Below, piece after piece: positions 25,131 through 33,376 of a stretch of DNA of 63,709 bases. The notes beneath the pieces are model-generated. The model was not told the origin of the DNA. It ran no database searches and saw only the letters and a program-made list of their open reading frames with translations. Source of the DNA: Sivonenia sp049582005 (GTDB lineage: Bacteria; Cyanobacteriota; Cyanobacteriia; Gloeobacterales; PMM-0068); assembly GCA_049582005.1 (NCBI GenBank), contig JBAUTB010000142.1:1-63709 (forward strand), given 5' to 3'. The translations under genes and the position numbers were made by a program. The stretch's first letter is position 1, and each line of letters starts with the position of its first letter.

Positions 25131-26093
25131 TTAACGGACGGCTGCTTCAGGTTCAGCTTGTAAAGGTTGGAACATCGCTGAACTGAGATATCGTTCACCA
25201 TTGCTAGGCTGGATAAAGACAATCAGCTTGCCTGCATTTTCTGGACGCTTTCCTACTTGCACCGCAGCCCAGCAAGCAGCCCCACTGGAAATCCCAGAAA
25301 GCAAGCCTTCTTCCTTTGCCAAACGCCGACCGAACTCCAGTGCATCGGCATCGGACACCTGAATTATTTCGTCTATCAAGTCACGACGAAGTACGCTGGG
25401 CACAAACCCGGCCCCAATCCCTTGAATTTTGTGTGGACCCGCCTGACCACCGGAGAGGATAGGACTGGCTTCCGGCTCGACCGCAATCGCTTGGAAGCTT
25501 TTTTTACGGGCTTTGAGGGCTTCGCTGACCCCTGTGATCGTGCCCCCTGTGCCTACGCCAGCAATCAGAATGTCAATCTTGCCGTCCGTATCGTCCCAAA
25601 GCTCTATAGCGGTGGTTTCTCGATGGACTTTGGGATTGGCCGGGTTGTCAAACTGTTGCAACATATAGGCATTGGGGGTCAATTCCACGAGTTGATTGGC
25701 CCGCTCAATCGCCCCGCGCATCCCCAGATGACCAGGGGTAAGCTCCAATTCAGCCCCATAGGCTCTAAGCATAGCCCTCCGTTCCATACTCATGGTTTCT
25801 GGCATCGTCAAAATTAAGCGGTAGCCCTTGGCCGCAGCCACCATCGCCAGGGCAATACCCGTATTCCCAGAAGTGGGTTCGATCAAGACCGTACGCCCAG
25901 GAGAAATATGCCCTCTTTGTTCCGCATCTTCCACCATGGCAATGCCAATCCGGTCTTTCACAGAAGAAGCCGGATTCATACTTTCCATCTTCATGACAAT
26001 TTGAGCGACACAGCCCTCTGCCTGAGGAATGCGGTTGAGCTGTACTAGCGGAGTACGACCGATGAGTTGGGTAATGCTAGGGGCAATGTGCAT
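25131..26093 (-). CDS. cysK: Cysteine synthase A (O-acetylserine sulfhydrylase)
   Basis: CysK makes L-cysteine from O-acetylserine and sulfide using PLP. The 320-residue product has the PLP lysine in SSVKDR at Lys46, the substrate loop TSGNTGIALA, the phosphate loop GVGTGGTITG and the C-terminal SGISSGAACWAA block. Residues GKLIVFIQPSNGERYLSS replace the usual VVILPSFGERYLST near the end, a mild divergence. The gene is convergent with the PRTase gene with a 12-base gap. Confidence 0.95.
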   Translation of the reverse strand: MHIAPSITQLIGRTPLVQLNRIPQAEGCVAQIVMKMESMNPASSVKDRIGIAMVEDAEQRGHISPGRTVLIEPTSGNTGIALAMVAAAKGYRLILTMPETMSMERRAMLRAYGAELELTPGHLGMRGAIERANQLVELTPNAYMLQQFDNPANPKVHRETTAIELWDDTDGKIDILIAGVGTGGTITGVSEALKARKKSFQAIAVEPEASPILSGGQAGPHKIQGIGAGFVPSVLRRDLIDEIIQVSDADALEFGRRLAKEEGLLSGISSGAACWAAVQVGKRPENAGKLIVFIQPSNGERYLSSAMFQPLQAEPEAAVR

Positions 26094-26233
26094 AAAACTC
26101 TCCTGACGCTGGGGGCACTGTCTACAAGATGTAATGAGTTCGCTATGAGATGGTAAGCGGGTGATGTATGCATATACTTTAGCGTTCCAGGATACGACTA
26201 GAATAAAATCAATGCTTAGACTTTTTTCTCCCT

Positions 26234-26512
26234 ATGAACATACCAACTAAAATCCAAACTGTTCTCCGGGATAAACTCAATGCCTCTGTGGTCGAAATCG
26301 AAGATGAGAGCCATCTGCATGCGGGCCATAAAGGACGGATGGATAGTCAGGGTGGTCATTACAACTTAATAGTTGTTTCTCCTGTTTTTGCAGGCAAACC
26401 GATGTTGAAACAACATCGACTCATTTATGATGCTCTAGCCCAAGAAATGGGTGTGTCAATCCATGCCCTTTCTTTGAAGACCTATACTCCTGAGCAATGG
26501 TCTAAGCTCTAG
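26234..26512 (+). CDS. BolA family protein
   Basis: The 92-residue protein has the BolA fold signature: DESHLHAGHKG near residues 24-34, HYNLIVVSPVFAGK, and the RHRLIY-like KQHRLIYDALAQEM helix followed by IHALSLKTYTPEQW. The histidines expected to share a [2Fe-2S] cluster with monothiol glutaredoxin are present. BolA/glutaredoxin pairs work in iron-sulfur trafficking. It diverges from cysK across a 140-base promoter region, where TAGAAT near 26200 could be its -10. Confidence 0.92.
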   Translation: MNIPTKIQTVLRDKLNASVVEIEDESHLHAGHKGRMDSQGGHYNLIVVSPVFAGKPMLKQHRLIYDALAQEMGVSIHALSLKTYTPEQWSKL

Positions 26513-26550
26513 GCTGTCCTGTAAGCAAGTATTGCGTCCCAAGCGAATGG

Positions 26551-27480
26551 TTATTCAGTAACGCCCGAATCTCCTAACTGCTGCGATAAAACCTCAAACC
26601 CAGACACAATTTCAAGGATTTCTTCAGTAATCGAGGTTTGGCGCTGGTGCTGAAATTGGGTATTTAACTCGACTAAGCGGTTATTAATATTCTGCTCTGC
26701 TAATTGCATCGAGGTTAAGCGACTGAAAGTTTCGCTTGCCAGGGATTCGACGAGGGCACGGTAGAGTGAAATAAAGAGATACTGGCGAATGAGTGCCGAA
26801 AATAGGGGACGCCAATCCATGGTGAACATCGGTACTGTTTGAGACTGCCAAGCAAGAGTTTGAAACTGCTGAAGCCAAGTCAGGTCGATCGGCAAAAGGT
26901 GCAAGGTATGCGGAGTCACAGCCGCATTAGATTGGAGTTGGTTGTAGAGGAGGATGACCTGATCTAAACGCTGCTGCATTTGCCAGGATTCAATAAGCAA
27001 CAGTAATTCCTGCACGATGGGAGTAATCCCTGATAGTGAAGTCGGCATGGAAAAACTGGTTTCAACGGGGTATTCGGCTGTGGCGATCGCCGTCATCACC
27101 CGTGCGCCAACCACGACAATGACTGGAGTTTGATTAGAGAGTGGTTGCGTCTGGAATTGAGCGATCGCGTAACGACTGATCTGCTCATTAAACTGCCCGC
27201 ACATACCCTGGTCCGAACCAAAGATAATCACGCCAATTTGTTTACTCGATGCATGGATCGGGGAGGTGAGCGTTCGCAAATTTCCCTCGCCCGTTCTGGC
27301 GTATTCCCCTAAAAGCACTTGTAACCCCAAATCGATCGTGCGGCTGTATTCCGCCAGTGATTCAATCGCCCGTTCATATTGGCGAATACTGGCAGCTGAG
27401 AGCACTTTCATCGTTTTGACAACCGATTGAAGGTCTTGAATCGTTGAGATCTGGCGTTGAAGAAATTCCAGGGAAGGCAT
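26551..27480 (-). CDS. atpG: N-type ATPase gamma subunit
   Basis: Gamma is the central rotor stalk of the F1 sector. The 309-residue product begins with the rotor helix (SLEFLQRQISTIQDLQSVVKTMKVLSAASIRQY). It contains IIFGSDQGMCGQFN and ends with a helix (NINNRLVELNTQFQHQRQTSITEEILEIVSGFE) as in F-type gamma. As last gene of a nine-gene minus-strand operon ordered D-C-Q-R-B-E-F-A-G, it fits the N-ATPase type instead of the photosynthetic F1Fo type. The region carries HIP1 octamers at 27083 and 27161. Confidence 0.9.
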   Translation of the reverse strand: MPSLEFLQRQISTIQDLQSVVKTMKVLSAASIRQYERAIESLAEYSRTIDLGLQVLLGEYARTGEGNLRTLTSPIHASSKQIGVIIFGSDQGMCGQFNEQISRYAIAQFQTQPLSNQTPVIVVVGARVMTAIATAEYPVETSFSMPTSLSGITPIVQELLLLIESWQMQQRLDQVILLYNQLQSNAAVTPHTLHLLPIDLTWLQQFQTLAWQSQTVPMFTMDWRPLFSALIRQYLFISLYRALVESLASETFSRLTSMQLAEQNINNRLVELNTQFQHQRQTSITEEILEIVSGFEVLSQQLGDSGVTE

Positions 27481-27486
27481 CAGGGG

Positions 27487-29013
27487 CTACCTTGTCGGCT
27501 GAAGGGTTTGGTGAGCAAGCTCTAGCAAAGCGGTGCGATTGATCGGACTTAAGGGTTCGCCGGATTGAACCTGTTTGCAGACCGCTGGCAACTGTTCATT
27601 TATTGCCTTACAAAGTGCTTGTTCGCCTGCCGCCATTTGCTCTATGGAGCAGTCATCAAACAAGCCCTCGGTTACTGCCAACAGCACGATAATCTGTTCT
27701 GCGACCGTCATCGGCTGATATTGGTTTTGCTTCAGGACTTCCCGGACGCGTCGTCCCCGTTCCAGGGTTTGTCTGGTGGATTCCTCCAGCCGCGTACCGA
27801 AGCGAGCAAAGGTTTCCAGTTCCTCAAATTGAGCGTAGGAGAGCCGTAGATCGCCAGCAACCGTGCGGTAGGCAGGCAGTTGCGTTTTGCCACCGACGCG
27901 AGACACGGATTTTCCAACATCGACAGCGGGTAATACTCCCTTTTGGAACAGTGTCGGTGAAAGATAGATTTGGCCATCGGTAATCGAAATCAAATTAGTC
28001 GGAATGTAAGCAGACATGTTCTGGGCTTCTGTTTCCATGATCGGCAATGCTGTGAGGGAGCCGCCCCCTCTGGCAGCGTTGAGATGGGTCGATCGCTCCA
28101 AGAGCCGAGCATGCACATAGAAAATATCACCGGGAAAGGCTTCTCGACCGGGAGGACGACGCAGCAGCAGGGACAACTCGCGATAGGCACGGGCATGGGC
28201 GGTAAGATCATCGTACACAATCAGCACATCATGTCCCTGCTCCATGAAGTACTCTGCCATGGTGGTTGCCGCATAGGGAGCAATAAACTGCAAACCCGGT
28301 GGTTCCTCGCCCCCTGCCACGACGATCAGGCAATAGTCCATGGCCTCATGGGATTGTAAATCCGCAATCAATTTAGCAATCGCCGAACTGCGCTGTCCGA
28401 TCGCACAGTAGACACAGAGAACGTCCTGTCCTTTCTGGTTGAGAATAGTATCCAGGGCGATGGCGCTTTTGCCGGTTTGGCGATCGCCCAGGATGAGTTC
28501 GCGTTGGCCCCGCCCGATCGGGATTAGGGCATCCACAACCTTCAGTCCGGTCTGAAGGGGTACGGTCACGGGTGATCGCTCCATAATGCCGGGAGCATTC
28601 CGTTCTGCCGGGCGGCGCTGCGATACCCGCACAGGACCTTTATCATCCAGGGGACGTCCCATCGGGTTGATCACCCGCCCCAACAGCGTTCTCCCAACGG
28701 GTACATCTAGCACCCGGCCAGTGCGCCTGACTTCAGAACCGGCACTCAGATGTTCGCTTTTGTCCAACAAAATGACACCGACTTCATCTGGATCCAGATT
28801 GAAGACCATCCCCAGACCATTGCCCACAAACCGCACCACTTCTTCTGCCTCAACGCCGGGTAAGCCAGACAAGCGAGCAATCCCTTGCCCCACAAACTGG
28901 ACAATGCCGATTTCCTGAGACTCTAGGGCGGGTTGGTAGTTTGCAAGGACGCGATCGAAGGTCGTGAAAGTTTTGTCCCGCAAGGTTTGAAGCGGTTGGT
29001 CATCCAGGTTCAT
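27487..29013 (-). CDS. atpA: N-type ATPase alpha subunit
   Basis: Alpha is the regulatory nucleotide-binding subunit. The 508-residue product has Walker A GDRQTGKSAI near residue 165, and the LTAHARAYRELSLLLRRPPGREAFPGD segment with the family DDLTAHA and catalytic-interface Arg, shown as shorter pieces here. I chose the ATG at 29013, with GGAG 8 bases upstream. It overlaps the end of atpF by 14 bases, which implies coupled translation. Confidence 0.92.
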   Translation of the reverse strand: MNLDDQPLQTLRDKTFTTFDRVLANYQPALESQEIGIVQFVGQGIARLSGLPGVEAEEVVRFVGNGLGMVFNLDPDEVGVILLDKSEHLSAGSEVRRTGRVLDVPVGRTLLGRVINPMGRPLDDKGPVRVSQRRPAERNAPGIMERSPVTVPLQTGLKVVDALIPIGRGQRELILGDRQTGKSAIALDTILNQKGQDVLCVYCAIGQRSSAIAKLIADLQSHEAMDYCLIVVAGGEEPPGLQFIAPYAATTMAEYFMEQGHDVLIVYDDLTAHARAYRELSLLLRRPPGREAFPGDIFYVHARLLERSTHLNAARGGGSLTALPIMETEAQNMSAYIPTNLISITDGQIYLSPTLFQKGVLPAVDVGKSVSRVGGKTQLPAYRTVAGDLRLSYAQFEELETFARFGTRLEESTRQTLERGRRVREVLKQNQYQPMTVAEQIIVLLAVTEGLFDDCSIEQMAAGEQALCKAINEQLPAVCKQVQSGEPLSPINRTALLELAHQTLQPTR

Positions 29014-29797
29014 AGCCAACTCCAGTCTCTTCTTCAAACACGGTAGCCAGACGTTCTTCGAAGCGATCCAGATAGTTCTCCACGCTCCAGGCTAATTTGC
29101 ATCCTGGTGCCCGTAACTCGATCCCACAGATCAGGTGAGGGTTGATTTCAAACTTTACGTTCAGGGGTTTAGCCTGTTGCAACTGCTGCTGCAAGGCTTG
29201 GGCGATCGCCTGTCGATCGGGTTCAGAAATCGTAAATGCACTATGGATCACCACTGGATGACGGGTGGAATTTTCAGGTCCGGCTAGACTATCAAGCGCC
29301 TGTTGCTCCGCTTCCGTCAGATGATGTAGCCGTTGTAAGAAAAGGGCAATTAGGCGACGTTCTAAATCCACATCTGCCAGGTCTGCCAAGACTCGTCGCA
29401 CGGTCGTCTGTACCTGCTGTATCGCCTGATGACGCAGTTCTCGCAAAAACGAGGCCTGTTGTTGTCGCACCACCAATTGCCAACGCCCTTGCATCGCATC
29501 CACGTCCTCCCGCACCGTTTGGATCTGGGCTAGCCGGAATTGTTCGACCTCTGCTTTTGTCTGGGCTAGCAGAGCCGCTTTTTGGGCTTCTAGATCCTGT
29601 TGCAGTTGGCGATAGTGTTGGGCTTCCTGTTGCGCCTCCTGCTCCTTTTGGGCAGCAGATTGCAGACGATTGCTGATCATTTCCTCCCGCTGATCCATCG
29701 CCCGGATGATCGGTTTGTACAACACCCGTTGTAATACAAAGACCAGGATCAAAAAGTTAATGATCTGAGCAACCAGCGTAAACCAATTGATTTCCAC
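29000..29797 (-). CDS. atpF: N-type ATPase b subunit with delta-like C-terminus
   Basis: The 265-residue protein has one N-terminal membrane helix (about 5-24), a long charged coiled coil (about 35-165) and a globular C-terminus. That C-terminus holds FEINPHLICGIELRAPG at about 213-229, resembling the C-terminal strand region of F-type delta. Ordinary b is about 160 residues. The operon has no separate atpH, so this fusion-like b would serve as both peripheral stalk and delta, as known for N-ATPases. HIP1 lies at 29202. Confidence 0.88.
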   Translation of the reverse strand: MEINWFTLVAQIINFLILVFVLQRVLYKPIIRAMDQREEMISNRLQSAAQKEQEAQQEAQHYRQLQQDLEAQKAALLAQTKAEVEQFRLAQIQTVREDVDAMQGRWQLVVRQQQASFLRELRHQAIQQVQTTVRRVLADLADVDLERRLIALFLQRLHHLTEAEQQALDSLAGPENSTRHPVVIHSAFTISEPDRQAIAQALQQQLQQAKPLNVKFEINPHLICGIELRAPGCKLAWSVENYLDRFEERLATVFEEETGVGYEPG

Positions 29798-29801
29798 TGC
29801 C

Positions 29802-30080
29802 TTAAACTCCTGCTTTGCTGATCACGTAACTCCAGAAGGGATTGGCAAAGATCAAAATCAGGGCAATGAGAAAGCAGTAAATCGAAACCGATTCAATAAA
29901 GGCTAAACCGACAAACAGCGTGCGCGTAATGGTGTTGGCTTCATCGGGCTGCTGTGCGATGGCACTGAGTGCCTGGGCGATCGCGCGGCCTTCCCCAAGA
30001 GCGGGTCCAATGGACCCGATCGCCATCGTCAGTCCTGCCGTCAGGATAGAAATCATGCCCAACAGACTAATGCTATTCAT
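29802..30080 (-). CDS. atpE: N-type ATPase c subunit (rotor ring)
   Basis: The 92-residue hairpin of two membrane helices has the polar loop QQPDEANT at about 43-50. Helix 2 carries the ion carboxylate Glu63 in FIESVSIY, followed by Ser64 and Tyr68. Helix 1 carries GEG with Glu30. Well-known Na+ c-rings have Gln at the helix-1 position and Glu-Ser/Thr...Tyr in helix 2. Here helix 1 has Glu, so two carboxylates face the site and the ion (Na+ or H+) is uncertain. The start at 30080 is 28 codons inside a longer open frame. HIP1 lies at 29977. Confidence 0.92.
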   Translation of the reverse strand: MNSISLLGMISILTAGLTMAIGSIGPALGEGRAIAQALSAIAQQPDEANTITRTLFVGLAFIESVSIYCFLIALILIFANPFWSYVISKAGV

Positions 30081-30081
30081 G

Positions 30082-30804
30082 CTACGTTTCCTCCAGAGAT
30101 GATTGAGTTTTAGCCGCATTGGACGGACGCTTATGTCCTGCTTCCACTTGACTGGCTGAAGCAATGTAGACCATGGCTAGGATGGCAAAGATATACGCCT
30201 GGATAAGTCCGATCAACAATCCCAAAGCTTTCATCACAATCGGGAAAAATAGGGGGGCAATGGATAATAAAATGGCGGCAATCATCCCTTCACTCATCAC
30301 ATTGCCAAATAGCCGGACTGCCAGAGCCAGGGTGCGGGAGAGTTCTCCAATCACATGGAAGGGCAACATGATTGGGCTGGGGTCGAGGTAGTGCTTCAAA
30401 TAGCCCAGCAACCCTTGCTGCCAAATCCCGTAGAAGGGCACGGCAAAAAACACACAAATTGCCAGAGCAGCCGTTGTTGATAGGGATCCGGTGGGGGGAT
30501 AATACTCCGGCACGATCGCCAGCACATTGGCAGTGGCAATGAAAATAAATAGCGTCCCGACAAACGGCAGGTAGGGCAGAGGATCTTGGCCGCTGGTTTG
30601 CTGGATTTGATCGCGCACATTGAACACCAGCACTTCCAAGAGATTCTGCCAGCGAGACAGATAAATACCGGTGGAAAGGTTGCGGGTGATCAGCCAAGCA
30701 CCGATGCCCAGCAGCACTATGATGCCCCAGGTATAGACCAGAGTGGCATTGAGAACGATCATCCCCGATCGCCAGAAAATGATGGTGTCCGGACTGATCT
30801 GCAT
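30082..30804 (-). CDS. atpB: N-type ATPase a subunit
   Basis: Subunit a forms the ion half-channels against the c-ring. The 240-residue product has five or six membrane helices and the key arginine in ELSRTLALAVRLFGN near residues 153-167. The tail is hydrophilic, with GHKRPSNAAK. The gene ends one base before the atpE start. The N-terminus TIIFWRSGMIVLNATLVYTW is short, as in N-type a subunits. Confidence 0.92.
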   Translation of the reverse strand: MQISPDTIIFWRSGMIVLNATLVYTWGIIVLLGIGAWLITRNLSTGIYLSRWQNLLEVLVFNVRDQIQQTSGQDPLPYLPFVGTLFIFIATANVLAIVPEYYPPTGSLSTTAALAICVFFAVPFYGIWQQGLLGYLKHYLDPSPIMLPFHVIGELSRTLALAVRLFGNVMSEGMIAAILLSIAPLFFPIVMKALGLLIGLIQAYIFAILAMVYIASASQVEAGHKRPSNAAKTQSSLEET

Positions 30805-30811
30805 AGTGTTC

Positions 30812-31108
30812 TTACCCTACTTTGACGCCTAACCGTTGCACCATCCGGTTGCGTGTCCAGAAAAAGGCAGCAACGCAGCCCAACAGCGGCAATGGGCTGG
30901 GCTGGAGCATGCCCAATAGGAGGGAAAATGCCGCCAGACAAAACCCCAACCGGAGGATGAGACTGATGATCGATAGCTGAATTGTATGGCGAGTCGTCGG
31001 TAAGCGCCGTACTGTCAACCAGAGCCCACCAAAGTAAAGGACGCCCAGGATGAGGCCCCAACCTACCCCTGCCACAATCGCCACGGGCAAAAACAACCCA
31101 TTATTCAT
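30812..31108 (-). CDS. atpR: N-ATPase-specific membrane subunit AtpR
   Basis: The 98-residue protein has three membrane segments (about 4-27, 38-60, 65-80) and a conserved-type arginine-rich loop (TVRRLPTTRHT) between the first two. AtpR is found only in N-ATPase operons, between atpQ and atpB, as seen here. Its arginines have been proposed to interact with c-subunit carboxylates, but its role is not settled. The ATG at 31108 overlaps the end of atpQ by 8 bases. Confidence 0.85.
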   Translation of the reverse strand: MNNGLFLPVAIVAGVGWGLILGVLYFGGLWLTVRRLPTTRHTIQLSIISLILRLGFCLAAFSLLLGMLQPSPLPLLGCVAAFFWTRNRMVQRLGVKVG

Positions 31109-31472
31109 CGTGCTGATTTTCCTGCTTGCTTTGTACGGGAGGCTCTGAAGATTGCTCCATCGCCTGCTGCTCTCGGGCAACCCAGTTCCAGGCATTCAGA
31201 CAGCCCAGCATTAATCCGGCAACCATGAGCATCAAGGTCCAGGAAAGGTGGCTGGGAAACTGTCCATCGATCCAGACCCCGATTGCCAGACCTAACAGCG
31301 TCGGAACCACGATCGACCAGCCCACCAAACCGAGCAATCCCAACCCAAACCAGAGGGTCTGATCTTTCTGGCGTCTAGCCCTGAGTTTGCTTTGCTCCCG
31401 GTTCGTGATGCGTTGCATAAAGTGATCACGCGATGTCTGTTGATTGTGCTCGGAGGATGTAACTTTTCCCAT
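31101..31472 (-). CDS. atpQ: N-ATPase membrane subunit AtpQ (AtpI-like)
   Basis: The 123-residue protein has two membrane helices (about 42-68 and 78-97) between charged ends, with WSIVVPTLLGLAIGVWID as in AtpI/AtpQ proteins, which bind Mg2+ or help assemble the c-ring. Its position between atpC and atpR is diagnostic of the N-ATPase order. A second ATG at residue 19 (MQRITN) could be the true start. Confidence 0.82.
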   Translation of the reverse strand: MGKVTSSEHNQQTSRDHFMQRITNREQSKLRARRQKDQTLWFGLGLLGLVGWSIVVPTLLGLAIGVWIDGQFPSHLSWTLMLMVAGLMLGCLNAWNWVAREQQAMEQSSEPPVQSKQENQHDE

Positions 31473-31478
31473 CGTTCC

Positions 31479-31862
31479 CTAACCCCCTAATTCAACAAAT
31501 TGGCGCACCAGATTCGCTTCTAGCTTGGCGAGAACCGATCGCATTTTGGTTTCCCGTTCATCCAAAACTTGGAACTCCTGCTCAATCGTCTGTTTCAGCA
31601 TGCCTAAATCTCCGCCCAGCACAGCTTGAGAGGTAGAAACGAGGACTTCCATCCCACATTTGACCAAAATACCGGAATCTACTGCCAGGAAATGCTCTTG
31701 TCCATTCATTGCCACAAAAGCCAACAATCCGGGCACCAGGGCGGTTACATAATCAATATGGTGCGGCAAAAGGCAAAAGCAACCGTTCTCTGCTTCTGCT
31801 GTAACTTTCGTGACTTCTATCTCCAGCAGAATTTTGGTGGGTAGGATGATTTTAAGTTTCAT
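31479..31862 (-). CDS. atpC: N-type ATPase epsilon subunit
   Basis: Epsilon links the gamma stalk to the c-ring. The 127-residue product has an N-terminal beta sandwich (MKLKIILPTKILLEIEV, then GCFCLLPHHIDYVTALVPG) and a C-terminal two-helix region. The motif GxxxLLPxHxDxVTALxPG is typical of N-type and Na+-type epsilon. A 94-base gap separates it from atpD; I see no gene or strong hairpin in the gap. Confidence 0.88.
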   Translation of the reverse strand: MKLKIILPTKILLEIEVTKVTAEAENGCFCLLPHHIDYVTALVPGLLAFVAMNGQEHFLAVDSGILVKCGMEVLVSTSQAVLGGDLGMLKQTIEQEFQVLDERETKMRSVLAKLEANLVRQFVELGG

Positions 31863-31956
31863 AACGCTCGCCGCTGGGCTATGGCATCACTATGCGACAG
31901 CTTGCAGGAAGTTACCATCCTTGTTCGCACTTCTTGAGGTTTGAATCGGGAAATCC

Positions 31957-33333
31957 CTAGGATTTCACCGCTTGCTCGATCGGTCCAATCATATACAGGG
32001 ATTTCTCTGGATACTCTGAAAACTCATCATTCAAGATACGTTCGCAGCCCTCCAGGGCTTCCTCCAGCGTCACCAACTGTCCAGGCAAGCCCGTAAATTG
32101 TTCGGTGGAGAAAAAGGGCTGAGTCAGGAACCGCTCCAGTCGTCGGGCTCGGGAAACAACCTGGCGATCGGGGGGAGACAGTTCCTCCAGCCCTAACATG
32201 GCGATAATATCCTTCAGTTCTTCGTAAGCTGCCAGGGTTTGCCGCACAGCTTGGGCAATGTGGTAGTGGCGATCGCCTACAATCGCAGGCATTAACATTT
32301 TGGACCTCGATTGCAGCAAATCAACCGCTGGGTAAAATCCTTCACTGGCCCGCTTGCGCGATAGCACAATGGAGGCAGACAAGTGAGAAAACGTATGCAC
32401 CGCTGCTGGATCGGTAAAATCGTCGGCGGGTACATAGACAGCCTGAATGGACGTGATCGCACCTGTCGCTGTGCTACAGATGCGCTCCTCCAGTTCGGCC
32501 AGTTCGGTGGCGAGACTAGGCTGATAACCAACCCGTGACGGCAACTGTCCCATCAATCCAGATACCTCAGCACCCGCCTGGATAAATCGGAAAATATTAT
32601 CAATCAATAGCAGCACATCTTGTCTGGCCGTATCCCGGAAGTACTCTGCCATGGTCAGGGCCGCGTGTCCCACCCGAAATCGGGCTCCAGGGGGTTCATT
32701 CATTTGTCCAAAGACCAACACCGTATTTTGCAACACGCCCGTGGACTGCATTTCCTGGTACAGCTCCTGCGCTTCTCGACAGCGTTCGCCAATGCCGCAA
32801 AAGAGGCTGACCCCTCGATGCTGCCGCACCATGTTATGAATCATTTCGGTGATCAACACCGTTTTCCCGACCCCCGCTCCCCCCAGCAGCCCTGCTTTAC
32901 CCCCGCGTTCTAAGGGAGCGAGCAGATCAATGGCCTTGATCCCCGTTTTCAAAATTTCGGCAGTGTTGATCCGTTGCGCCAGGGAAACGGGACTGGCATG
33001 GATCGATCGCCATTCTCCTAGTCGAACCGATGCTCCCCCATCGATGGCTTCTCCGAACAAATTGAACATCCGACCGAGCAAATGCTCCCCAACGGGCACG
33101 CGCAGAGGATGCCCCATGTCTGTAACCATGGCCCCTCGGGCTAAGCCTTCTGTGGGTGTCAGAGCAATGCCCCGCACTACCTGGGAGCTAAGATGGGACA
33201 CCACTTCGATGACAACCCTGCCATCCTCTCCCGCCCGGAGTTGGTGAAAGATTTCTGGTAATAGTTCAGGGAAGCAGGCATCAATCACACTGCCTCGCAC
33301 CGAAACGACCGTGCCCTGATTGCTTTTATTCAT
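31957..33333 (-). CDS. atpD: N-type ATPase beta subunit
   Basis: Beta carries the catalytic sites of F1. The 458-residue product has Walker A GGAGVGKTVL near residue 148, GERCREAQELY, and ALTMAEYFRD. The DELSEED lever reads LEELSPPDRQ, a divergence expected of N-type beta. The ATG at 33333 fits the family start; the frame opens 30 codons further up but those codons look non-coding. It is the first gene of the operon, as in all N-ATPase loci. HIP1 lies at 32269. Confidence 0.92.
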   Translation of the reverse strand: MNKSNQGTVVSVRGSVIDACFPELLPEIFHQLRAGEDGRVVIEVVSHLSSQVVRGIALTPTEGLARGAMVTDMGHPLRVPVGEHLLGRMFNLFGEAIDGGASVRLGEWRSIHASPVSLAQRINTAEILKTGIKAIDLLAPLERGGKAGLLGGAGVGKTVLITEMIHNMVRQHRGVSLFCGIGERCREAQELYQEMQSTGVLQNTVLVFGQMNEPPGARFRVGHAALTMAEYFRDTARQDVLLLIDNIFRFIQAGAEVSGLMGQLPSRVGYQPSLATELAELEERICSTATGAITSIQAVYVPADDFTDPAAVHTFSHLSASIVLSRKRASEGFYPAVDLLQSRSKMLMPAIVGDRHYHIAQAVRQTLAAYEELKDIIAMLGLEELSPPDRQVVSRARRLERFLTQPFFSTEQFTGLPGQLVTLEEALEGCERILNDEFSEYPEKSLYMIGPIEQAVKS

Positions 33334-33376
33334 GGAAGCGGAATTAAATTGGATGGGTAACTTTTCATGGATCCAA

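Noticed and set aside
31863..31956. Possible small gene between atpC and atpD
   Set aside because: Only 94 bases, with no start codon and ribosome site giving a sensible product.
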